NCBI GenBank assembly: GCA_933228895.1
Contig: OW121847.1
Span: 84,361,656-84,425,655, forward strand
DNA: 64,000 nt
Direction: 5' to 3'
Origin: Platycnemis pennipes
Lineage: Eukaryota > Arthropoda > Insecta > Odonata > Platycnemididae
The position numbers and the translations under genes are program-made. This document shows, one piece after another, positions 32,291-44,577 of this stretch (its first letter is position 1; each line of letters starts with the position of its first letter). The notes below the pieces were generated by a model that did no database searches, was not told the DNA's origin, and saw nothing but the letters and a program-made list of their open reading frames with translations.

Positions 32291-34185
32291 TCAGCCGTCC
32301 TGGGAGAAACTACACACGCAAGACGTATGTCCCCAAAGTTTTCGAGCGTGAAGATCTCGGATTGAACCGAGGAAAAGGGAGAAAAAAATGACCGTAGCTC
32401 TAGACTTTGGATTTTAGTGACCCAACGACTATTAGTTTACATTGCAACGTTCAACTATAATCATTACTCCCGCGACTAATCAAGTACACATTTGGGACTG
32501 AAATGGAGCCGCGACATTTTTTATCGGTCCGGGGCCTCCGTGGGGTGTAGAAAATTTGTCAAGGAATCCAACTGGAGGGGTGGCGAGCAACTTATAGGTC
32601 TTGGGCTCATCTTCCGGGAGAAATATATATATAAAAAATGGGCGTCGGAACGATATGCATGCGAGGAAAAAACTGCTTAACACCCACGAGAAAGGGAGTG
32701 TTCTATTTGTTTCTCCAGTTTTGAGCTAATCAGCCCTGATTTGAAGATGAAGCAATGCGGCCGAGTGTAAAAGATTCGAAAAAAAACATATATAGTAGGT
32801 ACTATGGAAACGTATTCCGCAAGAGCTATGCACACGACCCTCTCGCGCAATTGCACCTTGTTCTTTTAGAGCACCGTTGTGCAATGTTTGGGCCCAGGAG
32901 AGCTGAAATTAAACCCATCTCGCCAACAAGGGCTACACAAACGGACAGAATTCCAGGGCTCGTGAAGGTTCAGGAAAATTTCGCCGTTGTAACGAACGGT
33001 TAGGTAGCTGTCAGTACTGCAACATGTCTCTGCGTGGCTGTGAAACCTCTGGAAGAATGGGAGAAGAAATCATCCCTCGAGTCACGGAAATAAATTGTCT
33101 GAGAATTTAAGTTATTTCAAGTTCAAGTTATTTTCAAGGAGAGAAATGGCATTGGGGAAGGGAAGCGTTCAATTGAAGTTCGGAGCGGAATATAGCGGAG
33201 TGGGAGTATTTCATCGACATCTAGCCTACCTAATCAGTAGATGATCAAAGAAGTAGTGCGCGTGTTACTTCATTTATCCCATGCGAAATTTTTAGAATGA
33301 GTTTAAGAAGGATATAGTTGAAGATTACTTAACATAAATACATAAGTTCTGCAAAAGAAAATTCTTTTCTTGTCATTTTGACGTGAAAATTCATACGTGA
33401 AATAGGCAATAAAAATAATAAACCTTAAAATATATTTTAGTTCGAACATGCTCCCAATTTATTCTCCTTCAACACCCGAATACGTCTATAAAGTACGTAA
33501 ACTTACGCCTAGGGTGCAAGATTCAGTTCCAAGACGTTTTAAGGGTGCACTGCGAAACATAGAGTTAACAGTAAAATACATAAACGCGCTGAGTATACAA
33601 CGCGAATATCTTGTGATCAAATAATTTTTCACTCCTTCTCTCCTCAATTACTACGCTAAGAACCTTTCTAGAACCTAACTCAATTGGCACTCCTTCGAAG
33701 GTAACCACTTATTTAGTTGACAACAAAAAAATGGGTGACTTCTCTCGTTTCCTGCGGAGTTTTCCGAAAATACAAAGGTGAGAGAACAAATCTCTCGGGG
33801 AGTGTAAGTCTTTGAGAATTGGAAAAGAGGAGGGAGACAAAAAGACGGAAATCGAGAGAAAGGCACAGAACCTCAATGAGGGAAGAAGATCGTGATGGCG
33901 AGGTTGATTTTTCAACAGTGGTGGTCGAAGGGTGACGACCTCATCCTGGGACGCCAAGCGCTGATGTTCCCCTTCGTTCCACGACTCCTAGCCCGTCAAA
34001 AAATTTGTCGATTAGGCAGTTTCCGTAATGTCAACTCTCCTTACTCAATCCCTTCTCCCACAACGGAGATGGCAGAGCAAGAATCACAAATATCCGTCCC
34101 TTCAATAGTAATAATTGCTGCACGCAAGGGAGCAATTTTCACGTAGGTAAATGTTAGACGGAACTACGTTTCTACACTTAACTTA

Positions 34186-34714
34186 GTAAAGGGACGGTAC
34201 GATAATCACATTAGCTTAGCCAGTCTATTAAATGAATTAAAATGGGAATCATTGTCAGATCGCAGTTTGAAAGTTACACTTAAATCTCTTAAATAAATTC
34301 CAAGATAATATTTTCAGTTATGACGTTCAAAATATTTTGCGAACCCCAACTTACTATGGTAGACTGGACCACGATTACAAAATTAGAGAAATTGATTGTC
34401 GAACTCACAGATTCAAAATGTCCTTTTTCCTCGTATGTACAATTATGGTTATGAATAGCGGTAAATATATCCAATACGAGTGTATCGATGGATAGCATAG
34501 TTAGCTGCATATTGGTATAAGGACTTAAAGCTATCCCAAATAACAGCATGTTTTTGCATGCTTGCTTTGGTATTTTTACCTTTTTTAAATATTGAAGTTT
34601 AGACTAGTATATTATTACTAATCCTTTTTTATGCATGATATGTAGTGCATGTTTGGTGAGAATTCACCCCTTGCCACAAACCTTTATGGTGGATTGCAGG
34701 GTATTATGTAGATG
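34186..34714 (+). mobile_element. LINE family B, 5'-truncated copy
   Basis: Begins AAAGGGACGGTACGATAATC, at the same coding point as the RFVKGRY segment of other copies, and runs to GTATTATGTAGATG. The coding part is frameshifted. The 3' UTR matches the copies at 19676 and 28425. Confidence 0.8.
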
Positions 34715-35289
34715 AACAATACTTCAGTTTGTTCACCAATTTGGGAGGGATATAATTGCCAAAAAGGATCACTGACTTCTGCTGATTGCACCGCATTCTA
34801 CCATAAATTTTTTACACATTATTTTACATCCGTTATCCGTCAACAAAAACTAAGCATTACCTACATAAAACTCTTTTGCTCTGTTTCAGTGGTTAAAAAA
34901 AGATAATTTCCTTTGCATGACTACTGGCAGTGTATAAAGAATCTTTTCGAAGCGGGAGAGGGCTCTTATAGGGCAACCACACATACGTAACTCTTTTAGC
35001 GACGGCCTTAAGATGCCTAAACAAGTAGCATTTCTTTATTAAGGTAAGGAGTGCCCAAGTAAGTACAAAGTTAAGATAAGTCAAAATAATTTTATCGCGC
35101 AAGGTTACGGTTAATGAAACTCTCGAAATCCCATTCCTGCCTCCTACTAGAGTCTATGGGTGTTTTCAAGTCTGTTTCCGCACTAATAGGCGCTTCAGAC
35201 CGGGAGGAAAGGTATGAGGATAGGAATGGAAGGGATGGGGATAGGATACGGTCCGAAGCCGATGTCTTCCTCCCTCAATTATTAGCTCG

Positions 35290-35735
35290 TCGAGTCTCAA
35301 GAGATCGCAGCGTGGCAGCTGCTCTACCGAGTACAACACCCCGCTCGGTACCAAAGTCGTCTACAGACAATTCCGAGACCCGACGCCGTCCTCAGTTCGT
35401 CACCCATGTTCGACCGCTAGGGGGAGGCATCCCGTCGGGGCTAGATCCCCCCCGGGAGCCCCGGTTTCCCCATTCGGCAAGTGGGCACGGATGCCGACGC
35501 CCCTCTAAGCGTGGGGCGCCGACTAAGAGAGATTCAAGTGTCTCGAGCCTCCCGGCTCTCCTTAAATCACCGTTGCCTCATCGGCTAGAGGGGATTCTGC
35601 CTTAGAGGCGTTCAGGCATAATCCCAAGGATGGTAGCGTCGCACCATCGGCCGCTCGACCGAGTACGTGAACCAAATGTCCGAACCTGCGGTTCCTCTCG
35701 TACTGAGCAGGATTACTATCGCAACGACCGGTCAT

Positions 35736-35770
<35 letters not shown>
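35290..35770 (-). rRNA. 28S rRNA 3' fragment (pseudogene) in the GPCR intron
   Basis: The minus strand reads AGACCGTCGTGAGACAGG (35770), GTTAGTTTTACCCTACTGAT, the sarcin-ricin loop AGTACGAGAGGAACC (35690-35704), GGGATTATGCCTGAACGCC, and near its end GTTGTACTCGGTAGAGCAG and CCACGCTGCGATCT. This is the last roughly 480 bases of the large-subunit rRNA. It is cut sharply at 35770 and ends near the mature 28S 3' end; sequence down to about 35190 may be rDNA spacer. The core is well preserved, which suggests a recent transposition or retrocopy, or a 28S-derived SINE. It is too short to make a ribosome. Confidence 0.92.
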
Positions 35771-35772
<2 letters not shown>

Positions 35773-36121
35773 TATCTAATTGTTAGCTCAATTATCCTGA
35801 CATCTCCTAATTTACTAAGGAAATACAATCTACGAAGATTGGTGATGATTCCCTGGTAAGCAAGACCGCTCTTTTCCCAACTATCAACTGCAAAAACAAA
35901 ATGCAGTAAAAGTTCTTGCAGTGGTTAGGAGGCGGTAGAATTATAAACATGGAAACTATCTTTCTAGGAGTGCATTGGTTCCTATTAACTTAATGCCTCT
36001 AATGTATAAAATACCTCAAATAAAAGTCTATCATATCATTAAGTTTTATTTGACAGCAAACGGGCGAAAAAAGTTATTTTAAATTGTGGACTTGATTTCC
36101 TTCTCCCCTTTACTTCATTAG

Positions 36122-37074
36122 GAAATGCATTCCTGGTCAACGTGGCCCTTGCAGACCTTCTGGTGACAGGACTCCTGATACCAGCCTCTGCAGTGGTACT
36201 TCTGGCTGGTGCCAGAGACTACCTAGGTGTCTGCCGCTTCCAGTGGTTTCTCGCCGTCCTTTGCTGCCTTGTGTCCGTCCTCACACTGGCCTCAGTCGCC
36301 GTCGAGAACTATGTCCGTCTATGTCGGCCGCACCACGGCGCCGCCCTCACTCCCGCCCGCCTCACCGCTGCCCTCCTGGCCATCTGGCTCCTCAGTGGAT
36401 CCGCCGTGGCCCTGCACTTCACCCTGGACCTCGCTCCGGACCACTACTGCACCCGCCGCCTCACCGGAGGCCTCCTGCTGCCTTACCACGCCGCCGTGGG
36501 TGCGCTGCTCGTTCTCCTCCCGCTGCTTCTGGCGCTTGCATGCTATTTGCTCATTGCAATCCATGTCCGCCTCGCTGCCGCCCGCCCAAGCTTCAAGCCG
36601 CCCGCCGCGTACACGTGGGATTGTGCCCTCGCTAAGACCAACTTGTACAGTTTCATTCTCTTCATCACGTTTTGGTTGCCTTTCGGGGTTATCATAGGTG
36701 TAGGGTCCGTGCAATCCATACCAGCCCCACTGTTCTACAACCTGTCTTGGTTTGCCCTGAGTAAGTCATGCGTGAACAATTTCCTCTATTGCATCACCAA
36801 CCGTCATTTCCGCAACGCATACGTTAACCTCTTTAACTATTGTTGTTGCAAGACAACAGTTTCATTTTCCCGTCGCCAGCGAGGAGATGCCACAAGACCA
36901 TCAGGTGATGTCCGTGTACACATTATACCTGGCTATAATATGTACTCCTATACACATCATCAAAGTCCACAGAGAAGCAGGGAAACTAATAAGTGTACAG
37001 CGCCTAAAAGGCCATCAGGATGCAGTCGGCCAAGTACTAGTGGTAGACCTAGTCGTGTAGTTTATGAGTTATGA
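36122..37074 (+). CDS. Orphan class A GPCR, exon 2 (residues 104-420)
   Basis: This exon encodes TM2 to the C-terminus. TM2 (about 107-130) has NVALADLL. TM3 (142-165) follows Cys141, which should form a disulphide with Cys213 in loop 2, and ends in E165-N-Y167 instead of DRY. TM4 (183-204) has Trp192. TM5 (222-252) has Pro237 and Tyr245. TM6 (276-300) has FITFWLPF (W288, P290), and TM7 (304-328) has CVNNFLY in place of NPxxY. After helix 8 (NRHFRNAYVNLF) come three Cys (344-346) for palmitoylation, then a Ser/Thr/Arg-rich tail ending VVYEL. The overall layout is a peptide- or amine-type class A receptor; a Tre1/moody/melatonin-like relationship is only a guess. TM2-TM5 coding is very GC-rich. 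Confidence 0.88.
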
Positions 37075-38998
37075 TTTGTGTAGAATTTTGTGACATCCAT
37101 GGGCAAGCCTTAGAAGTGGTCATGGGACTCATAACCAATGGAGTATGTAGAAGTGATCTCAAGTAGTTTTTGGATGGTTGTAAAGAGCATGAAACTATTC
37201 TGTATACTTCATATTTGTGGTTTTGTAAAGAAAGGCCTATTTTTCATTTTTCTAATGGGCGTATAAAATTTACATTCCAAAAGTAAAAGTACAACTGGTG
37301 TGAATGTCATTTTGACACACTCTTTTTCTATGTCCTCATCATTCTCCAAGAATTTCATTGCCTGAAAGTGGTGCAAGTAAATAATGAAAGTTGGTATACA
37401 CATAATAGGTATGGCTTCCTGAACACTTATTTTACTGAAATATATCATCCAATTGTTTGAGCATTGGATTTCATCAAGCCATGAACCAACATTGACTGTA
37501 AGTGATAACATTAACTTCTTTAGAAATCTCTAATTTATGATTGGAGGGGCCAAGTATTTCAAGCTGTATGCATTTGCAATATATTCACCAAAATTTTCAT
37601 TTAATGGAAGTTTTCCTTGTATTTATTTACATTTTCCTTGTGCTTATTTTTATAATGGCCTTAACATAAGAGTGTGGCTTAATCACCAAATTAATTTAAT
37701 GCATATATTTCATTCACATCTTCCAATGCCAATTATTTGTAAGTCTTTCATATTTAATTTACATTGTTCCAAAAAGGCATAAAAACGGGGCTGAAACAAC
37801 ATATGACTAGATAAATAAAAAATAAAGCATATTCCCAATGCAGCAAAGCCTATTTTTACCAAGGATGCTAACAACAAAAATAAATAAAATTTAACACTTG
37901 AGCATACAAAATTGAATTGCATTATCCACCAAATCTAAGCACCCACAAATCTGATTCCAATTTCTTCAGTTATTGTATATTACACTTTAGGATAAGTGTA
38001 TTCACAAAAATTGAGGGATGAAACACTAATTCAGAGAAACCATTACTTATAAAAGTACCTGCCAACATTTTCAACAATGCCCACCAATTTGTCCCCTGCA
38101 CTTTATCATTCCACAGAGTCGTATTTTTTCCGTAAATATTTCAGTGAGTGGCTAATAGAAATGGAACCTGAGCGGCCCCTTTGTCTACTTGAATAAATGC
38201 ACGGCGAAGCTAGATTTGTTAGGAGCTCTTATCAAAATGGCCTAATAAATGGCTTTCTCATGAAAGAATGCATTAATGGCACTAACAATTATTAGCACAA
38301 ACCTATAAGGGAGAAGATCATTTCAGATTAAGATCTTAGGCAATAATGTAAGCTTTCATCATAATAATAACCTCTACCTTTAATGCTATCAACCAAGACT
38401 TCTTGAGCTGCTGACTTGTCAAATAACTTGAATTTATCTGACCATGTTTAGCTGATTCACTTTATTTCCACAAGGTGTGACTTTATACATGATTTTCCCA
38501 AGTTTCCTGCAGAGAAATAATTCAATAATCACCAAATTTAGAAAATTTTAAATGTTTCACGCACATCAAGTTTTTTCCTGAAAACACTATAATCGGCACC
38601 GTTCATGATAGTGTTTCATTGAGAACACTGTAAGAGCCCATGACTTTTTTGTGGAAGAAAATGCTCTTATTTCATGATGCAACTACAGACGTAAGGGAAA
38701 AACCAAACAGAAACTTGCCCAGATGGATAAATATTTGCCTTGAAAATGATGAAAAAGACAATATGATGATTATATCTATACTGACAGAAGGCATAATGCA
38801 AGGGTTTAATAATGAAGATGACTTCACTCACAGAAAATATTACTTTTAAAAACATTGATTTATCAACATTTTTGTGTAATTCCATTACACTAAGTTTTAT
38901 TTCCCATTTTTCCATCTGATAGCACATTTGCCCATTGTCATCATTAAAATTATAAATCTGTCAAAACAGGAAGCAGAACTAAATTAATAGAATCTTTC

Positions 38999-39070
38999 AA
39001 GTGAAGTAAACAAGGAATCCTTGGAATTGTTGTCCATTTTATTCCATTGGGACCCTTGTTTACTTCACTT
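38999..39070 (+). ncRNA. 72-nt hairpin, microRNA-precursor-like
   Basis: The arms AAGTGAAGTAAACAAGG (38999-39015) and CCTTGTTTACTTCACTT (39054-39070) pair perfectly over 17 bp. The inner part (AATCCTTGGAA with TTCCATTGGGA) extends the stem with mismatches to a loop of about 15 nt. Size and shape fit a pre-miRNA, but no known family is recognised and a degraded inverted repeat would look the same. Confidence 0.3.
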
Positions 39071-42000
39071 CAATCTGTTGAATCCAGAAATTTAAACAAA
39101 AGGTAGTTGCTTTGACCTCAACGACTTACACCAAGTGAACAAAAACTAGGGCTTTGCATGGCTTTCTCTAAAGATCCAACCCCTGATTGACAGTAACATT
39201 CCCATCTTTGAGCATTAAGGATAATGGCAGTATTAGAGTCCTATTTCCAACATTGAAGTATGAAACAATGGTTGAATACTTCATTCACGAGTACACCTGC
39301 ACAATTATAATGCAGATATGGCGATTCAGACACATGTAAGTAGTGCTTGTATCAAAATCTTACATCACACTAATACATGAGTTTTTGATTACAATCATGA
39401 CTTATTCTGAGATATCAGTAAATTGGGTATTTCATTTAGTTACATTTTAAAATAATGTCCTGATGCTACAGATGTCACTATGAATAAAGATTCAAAGAAT
39501 GTCTTCAAATCATTAAGTCTCAAAAGCATCCATAAAATATATTTTCAATTAACATTCTAAATTAAGGATTTTCAATGCAGGTGTATTTGCACAGGGTTTT
39601 TTTGCCAGTTATCAAAATCTGCATTACTCACAGATCTTAGACTTCATCCCTGACACCTATGAGTACCCTTATGATGAGGTATTTTACTTCCTGAATATAT
39701 TGAACAATACAAAACTCACCAACCATAATTTTTTCATGATTTTAGTTTTAAAAACCAATTCAGGAAAGATTCCCAAGTTCCTCCTTTCATGTCAACCATT
39801 ATGGATGCAGCCGAAGCCTACTGGAGAAACCATAAGCCCTTTATACCCTGATTCACCTTTTCACTTCCAAGGCCATGTCAACCTCCTTTGCACTTTATCC
39901 TTGACACTTGGAAAGGTTTACTATCCATACCACTTACTATAAAATATTTGGATTCTCATTTAAATTAATGGCAGATAGAAAAGTTAAAAAAAAGTTTGGT
40001 AACAGTCATCATGGATGTACACATGAATAATAAAAAAATTACACAGTAAGTAACCCCATAGCTCTTCCATAACATTAATTATTTATGAAGGAACTGTTGA
40101 TTTATCTTTAAGTGCAATTGATTTCCTCAATATAAATAGACCATATTAATCACATAATTTGAATAGCTACTAAAAACGTTCAGCAAATTTTAAATAAAAG
40201 ATAATATGAAGCTACCATCATCCATTGGACAAATTTAACAAGCCTAAAAAAATACAATTTCACAATTTATGACTACAATGGCATCTATGAGGGAAAAATC
40301 AAGGATTGAAATTTATTCTTTCACAGTAGATATTCCCCGGTTGTGTCCACTATTGATATGAGCAAACATTGGTGGAGGAAGAAGGATCAAATAGTAATGC
40401 TATAAGGCAAAAAGGGTAGCATAACAGCCAAAGTAACCAGGGAATTTTATTCACTGTTCTATACATTTAGCAGAGTGATTCAGATTTAAAATTCCTCATT
40501 TAATGACTTTATATTCAATCTAACTTTGAGAGTTAGATTAACTCATAACCAATACTTCTCAGCTAAATGTCATAAATGTAAAGTGCCACATCTAGGACTT
40601 CTCCTTTTTTTGACAGTACATACCCTAAAAAATTAGAAAACCAAAGAACAATATTCAGGCCAAAAGTAGTACGTCAGAGAAGATGAATACCATAAAACCA
40701 AAATAATGCATATTTTGTGGCCATGGGATCAGGAGAGGTATTGAAAATTGAAATAAGAGGGGCAACCAAGTCTTATGAGTGATTTTTGGACCTATTTTAA
40801 CCCCATAAGTGTTGATAAGCATGGACAGAATACATAATAACCAAATAGACTTTCATAAATCCAGGCAAACATAATTCACCCACAGAAAATCAAGATTGAA
40901 AATTCCCATACAAAATATTTGCAATTTTCATTACCAACCTACCTTACATCAAACAATAAATCAAAGAAAAAAGAAACTATTTGTTCCACGAATGGTAAAT
41001 GACTTCAAATGGTTATTAATTAAAATCATGTTCATGATTATCTTTGAAGGGTTACTCAGCAATCATAATTGCCATTAATATCCAAGAATGCTAAAAAAAT
41101 TTAAAAAGTACAAATAGTTTATGTAAAAATTCCAAGATCCATAATCATACCTACATACACTACAGTATAATAAATCAATTAATTTTAACGCCAATTATTC
41201 GGCATTCATGCTTTTCAATCGCATCAGAAAGTAGCAATAATCACCAAATTTTCCTGATCACATAATAAAATAATATTTTTACAACAATGATCTCTGAGCA
41301 TTGCAGGTAACTCTTCCCACATTTCCATGCCTCTTTAAAGAAGCCCAAATGATGCTGAAAATTTCCATTTCCATATTAAACCTGTTCTGTTAACACCCCT
41401 ACGCTAGCCTTATAATGGGCAAGTGCATATTTCATTTACATAAATTATTCCTACTATTGGTCACTTTTAAAGAGTGCTCAATGAGTAATACACCTAACTG
41501 ACTACATAAGTAGACAGTGTACTAAATTTATAATTTAATAATTCATTGCATGGGAAACACTGCACCATGTACTACCAAGCAAACATTTTTCCAGGAAGTA
41601 TCAGTCAGACTGATATCCAAAATCACCTGCTTTATATGCCAACATGATATGAATTCATCAAATAAAATATATCAGCTAGACTAGAGTTCACTTTCACTGT
41701 GATCTCATAGACTAACAATGTCTCTATCTGATTCCATACAGACTCCCTTTGACACTTCCTCGACTTAGCTGAACACAGGAATATGCTGATTAATGTAACT
41801 TGACTATTTAATGTGCACTTGGATAGAGAGATCAAAAACCATAATCAATATATTAAGAAAATTAAGAAAAAGCATCAAAACTGAAACTGATAATATTCAG
41901 ATGGAATGATAACATTTAGTAAAAAATGGAAAGGAAAACTTAAAGAACCCATAAAGATATTAAAATAATCCAGTTCAAGTATGAGGATAACACAAAAACA

Positions 42001-43534
42001 TGTATAAATGCCAGATGATAGTCACGGAGTCTAGCCTTAATGTTGTAGTATCTTTTAGCCACTATTTCCAGAACGAAGTTGATAATGAGATATATGAAGC
42101 AATGAACCAGTTACACTTCCTAATGATCTACAGCAGATTTTAAAATACAAGGCATTGATAACACCACCAGCACATATAGACATTGTGTATCACATCCTAC
42201 AGCCTTTAGTTCATACAGCAAAATGTATTCCACATCAATCATGCACTTCGATCAAACAAAATATCAATCATGATTTGCCAGTAGTGGCATCAGAGTATCA
42301 GATAAAGTAGATCACTAATAGTGGGAATTTGAATTTTAGCACTAAAGTACTGTTTTACACATTAATGCATTAATTGCATATTGCGACACCATAAAAAAGT
42401 GGTCACCATATACAATGAACTCAAAGGATTTGAACTGGTAACATTAAAGTGGAAAAGAGTCAAGATAGGTATCCACCATTAATATTCATTCCATTTTTTG
42501 CCTCTGTGAACATTTTTTTCTTTATCTGATCTTCAATTTGTTTTGCAATTCAAAAATATATTGCCTTGCCTTAATAAATTGTAGCCAAATAAGTTAATAA
42601 CCTCCACATTAATTTTTAATGGCACTGAATTACTCTTTGTAGAAAAAATCAGGACAAAGAAATTGTTTCATAAACACATAAGTCACTCTTTAGATCCTGG
42701 AGACTACAGTGTATAACAGCAAAAGACAAATCGTTCGAAATAATTTTTTCAAAAATTTCTGTACATTGGGTTAGTGTAAAAATTTCTCTTAGTGGGAAAT
42801 TAGCACCTTTCATGATATCTAATATTACTGACTTATTCAGTACTCAAAGGAGCCACCAGAACATATGTTTCCCACAACTGTCATTCCTGTATTGAAGACA
42901 ATGATATACAAAAAATAACAAATATTGAACGTTATTAACAAGCTGATTCCTTCTGAAAATAGCTAGCTGCTCCTGAATCCCATGAAATCAACCAAAATAC
43001 CCTTGTATAAGACAAAGCATAATTATTTGAATACAGTACATATGCAAGGAAAAACTTATGTATTTTTTATGCATTAATTAAAGGCAAACATCTAGGAGAA
43101 CAGGAATATGTATATAATACATGACAATAAGATACCTAGGCATATAGCCCATTTCATTTGTAACAAATACTTCAGGGTCCTTAAGTAATTTCCTTCCAGT
43201 AAGTACCTAACTAAGATGTTCCTACGTGTACATCACTCTATTTCTATTTCATTCCATCCATGCCTTATTCTTTTAGTTTGTAAGAAGTGGGAGGTTTTTA
43301 TCTACCATCATACAACAATAATTCATCCAATAAATTTATCAACATTAAATTAAAACATAAGTGGAAACTACAGTGTATTGGAACATTCAATTAATTATTT
43401 TCATAAATATTCTGAGAGTGAATCTTATTATATCCATTAAGCACTACCTAAATGCACTACCTAAATTAAGCACTACCTCTGTATATTTCTAAATCTTTTC
43501 CAAATTTTAGAATTAGCTTAATTTTTTTATTGAT

Positions 43535-43745
43535 AAAGGAACCCATTCTCTGGCCAAAAAAACACCCCAAATGACAGAACAAAATTTGAAACATGTGTAA
43601 ACTATAAAGGAAATTAGTATAAAAAACATAGGCACAGGCATAAAGGAACCCATTCTCTGGCAAAAAAAACACCCCAAATGGCAGAACAATATTTGAACGT
43701 GTAAACTATAAAGGAAATGAGTACAAAAAACATAGGCACAGGCAT
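43535..43745. repeat. Tandem duplication of about 106 bp
   Basis: Copy 1 at 43535-43641 (107 nt) and copy 2 at 43642-43745 (104 nt) are adjacent and nearly identical, starting AAAGGAACCCATTCTCTGG and ending ACATAGGCACAGGCAT. The open frames across it on the minus strand repeat the same peptide and are by-products. Confidence 0.92.
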
Positions 43746-44523
43746 ATGTCATAATGAATATGATTAATGAATACATATTACTTATTTTATACTCAATTCA
43801 GTATTACCTGGATAAAAGAAAAAATACACGAGTAATTTTCTATCACACAAGTGAATAAAAATTTGAATGAGAAGTAAAATTATTAATTGAATCCACAACC
43901 ATTGTGAGGTGCTTGTGGGATCCTCTACAATAAATATTATTTCAACGCATCCAATTGAAAAGTACCTACTTAACTTAATTTCAGCAGGGCAAATGATTTT
44001 TTATGTTTTTCTTCTACAAAATCAATCATCTCTGCAATTTCATGCTTAAGATTGCATCCAACCTTTCCCATTATTTACTATACTTGGCAAAAGAGAATGA
44101 ACAACATTTTTGCTTAGGAAACTATCTGCAGTGCTTTGATACAATTTGCCAACTACAGAAAGTCAGAAAGGAGCTACACCTCCCACCTTATCAGATGCCT
44201 GTCTACAGGCTTGATAAAAGACACAAGATTGCTTTGTGCCAATGTGAAGCTGATCTATGATTAGCTGGGAGTTACTAGACACCTTAACTAATTTTCAATG
44301 AAAGACGATAAAATATAATTATACCCAGAAGGAATTTTCTGTTAACTTAATCACCAAAACAAAATAAAATTCATATTGAAAATTTTCGTGAGGCAAAGCA
44401 CAAATCCCTGAGCCAAATCTTGAACTATAGTGAAACATTTTTCAAAAATTTGTATTTTCAATAAATCAAAACAAAATGCATTTGAATTACTGAATTAGTA
44501 ATGAGAGCACTATTAATTTCTGA

Positions 44524-44577
44524 TTCTAAGGATATTTACTGATTCAATGCTAATTGAATCAGTAAATATCCTTAGAA
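44524..44577. repeat. Perfect 25-bp inverted repeat with 4-nt loop
   Basis: TTCTAAGGATATTTACTGATTCAAT (positions 44524-44548), loop GCTA (44549-44552), then the exact reverse complement to 44577. There is no flanking transposon signature. It is too perfect for a typical old microRNA and may be a recent snap-back duplication or a small palindromic element. Confidence 0.9.

Larger units (their letters stand above)
24904..36121 (+). other. GPCR intron 1 (11.2 kb), transposon-filled
   Basis: Donor GTAAGC at 24904 and acceptor TTACTTCATTAG ending at 36121, preceded by a pyrimidine-rich tract. It is a phase-1 intron. Apart from the elements listed separately it holds AT-rich sequence and GC-richer blocks at 29870-30110 and 31470-32290. 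No additional exon of the receptor is needed or seen. Confidence 0.8.

Noticed and set aside
36227..36714. Alternative-frame and antisense ORFs over GPCR exon 2
   Set aside because: Shadows of GC-rich receptor coding sequence; only the 36122-37074 frame has transmembrane motifs.
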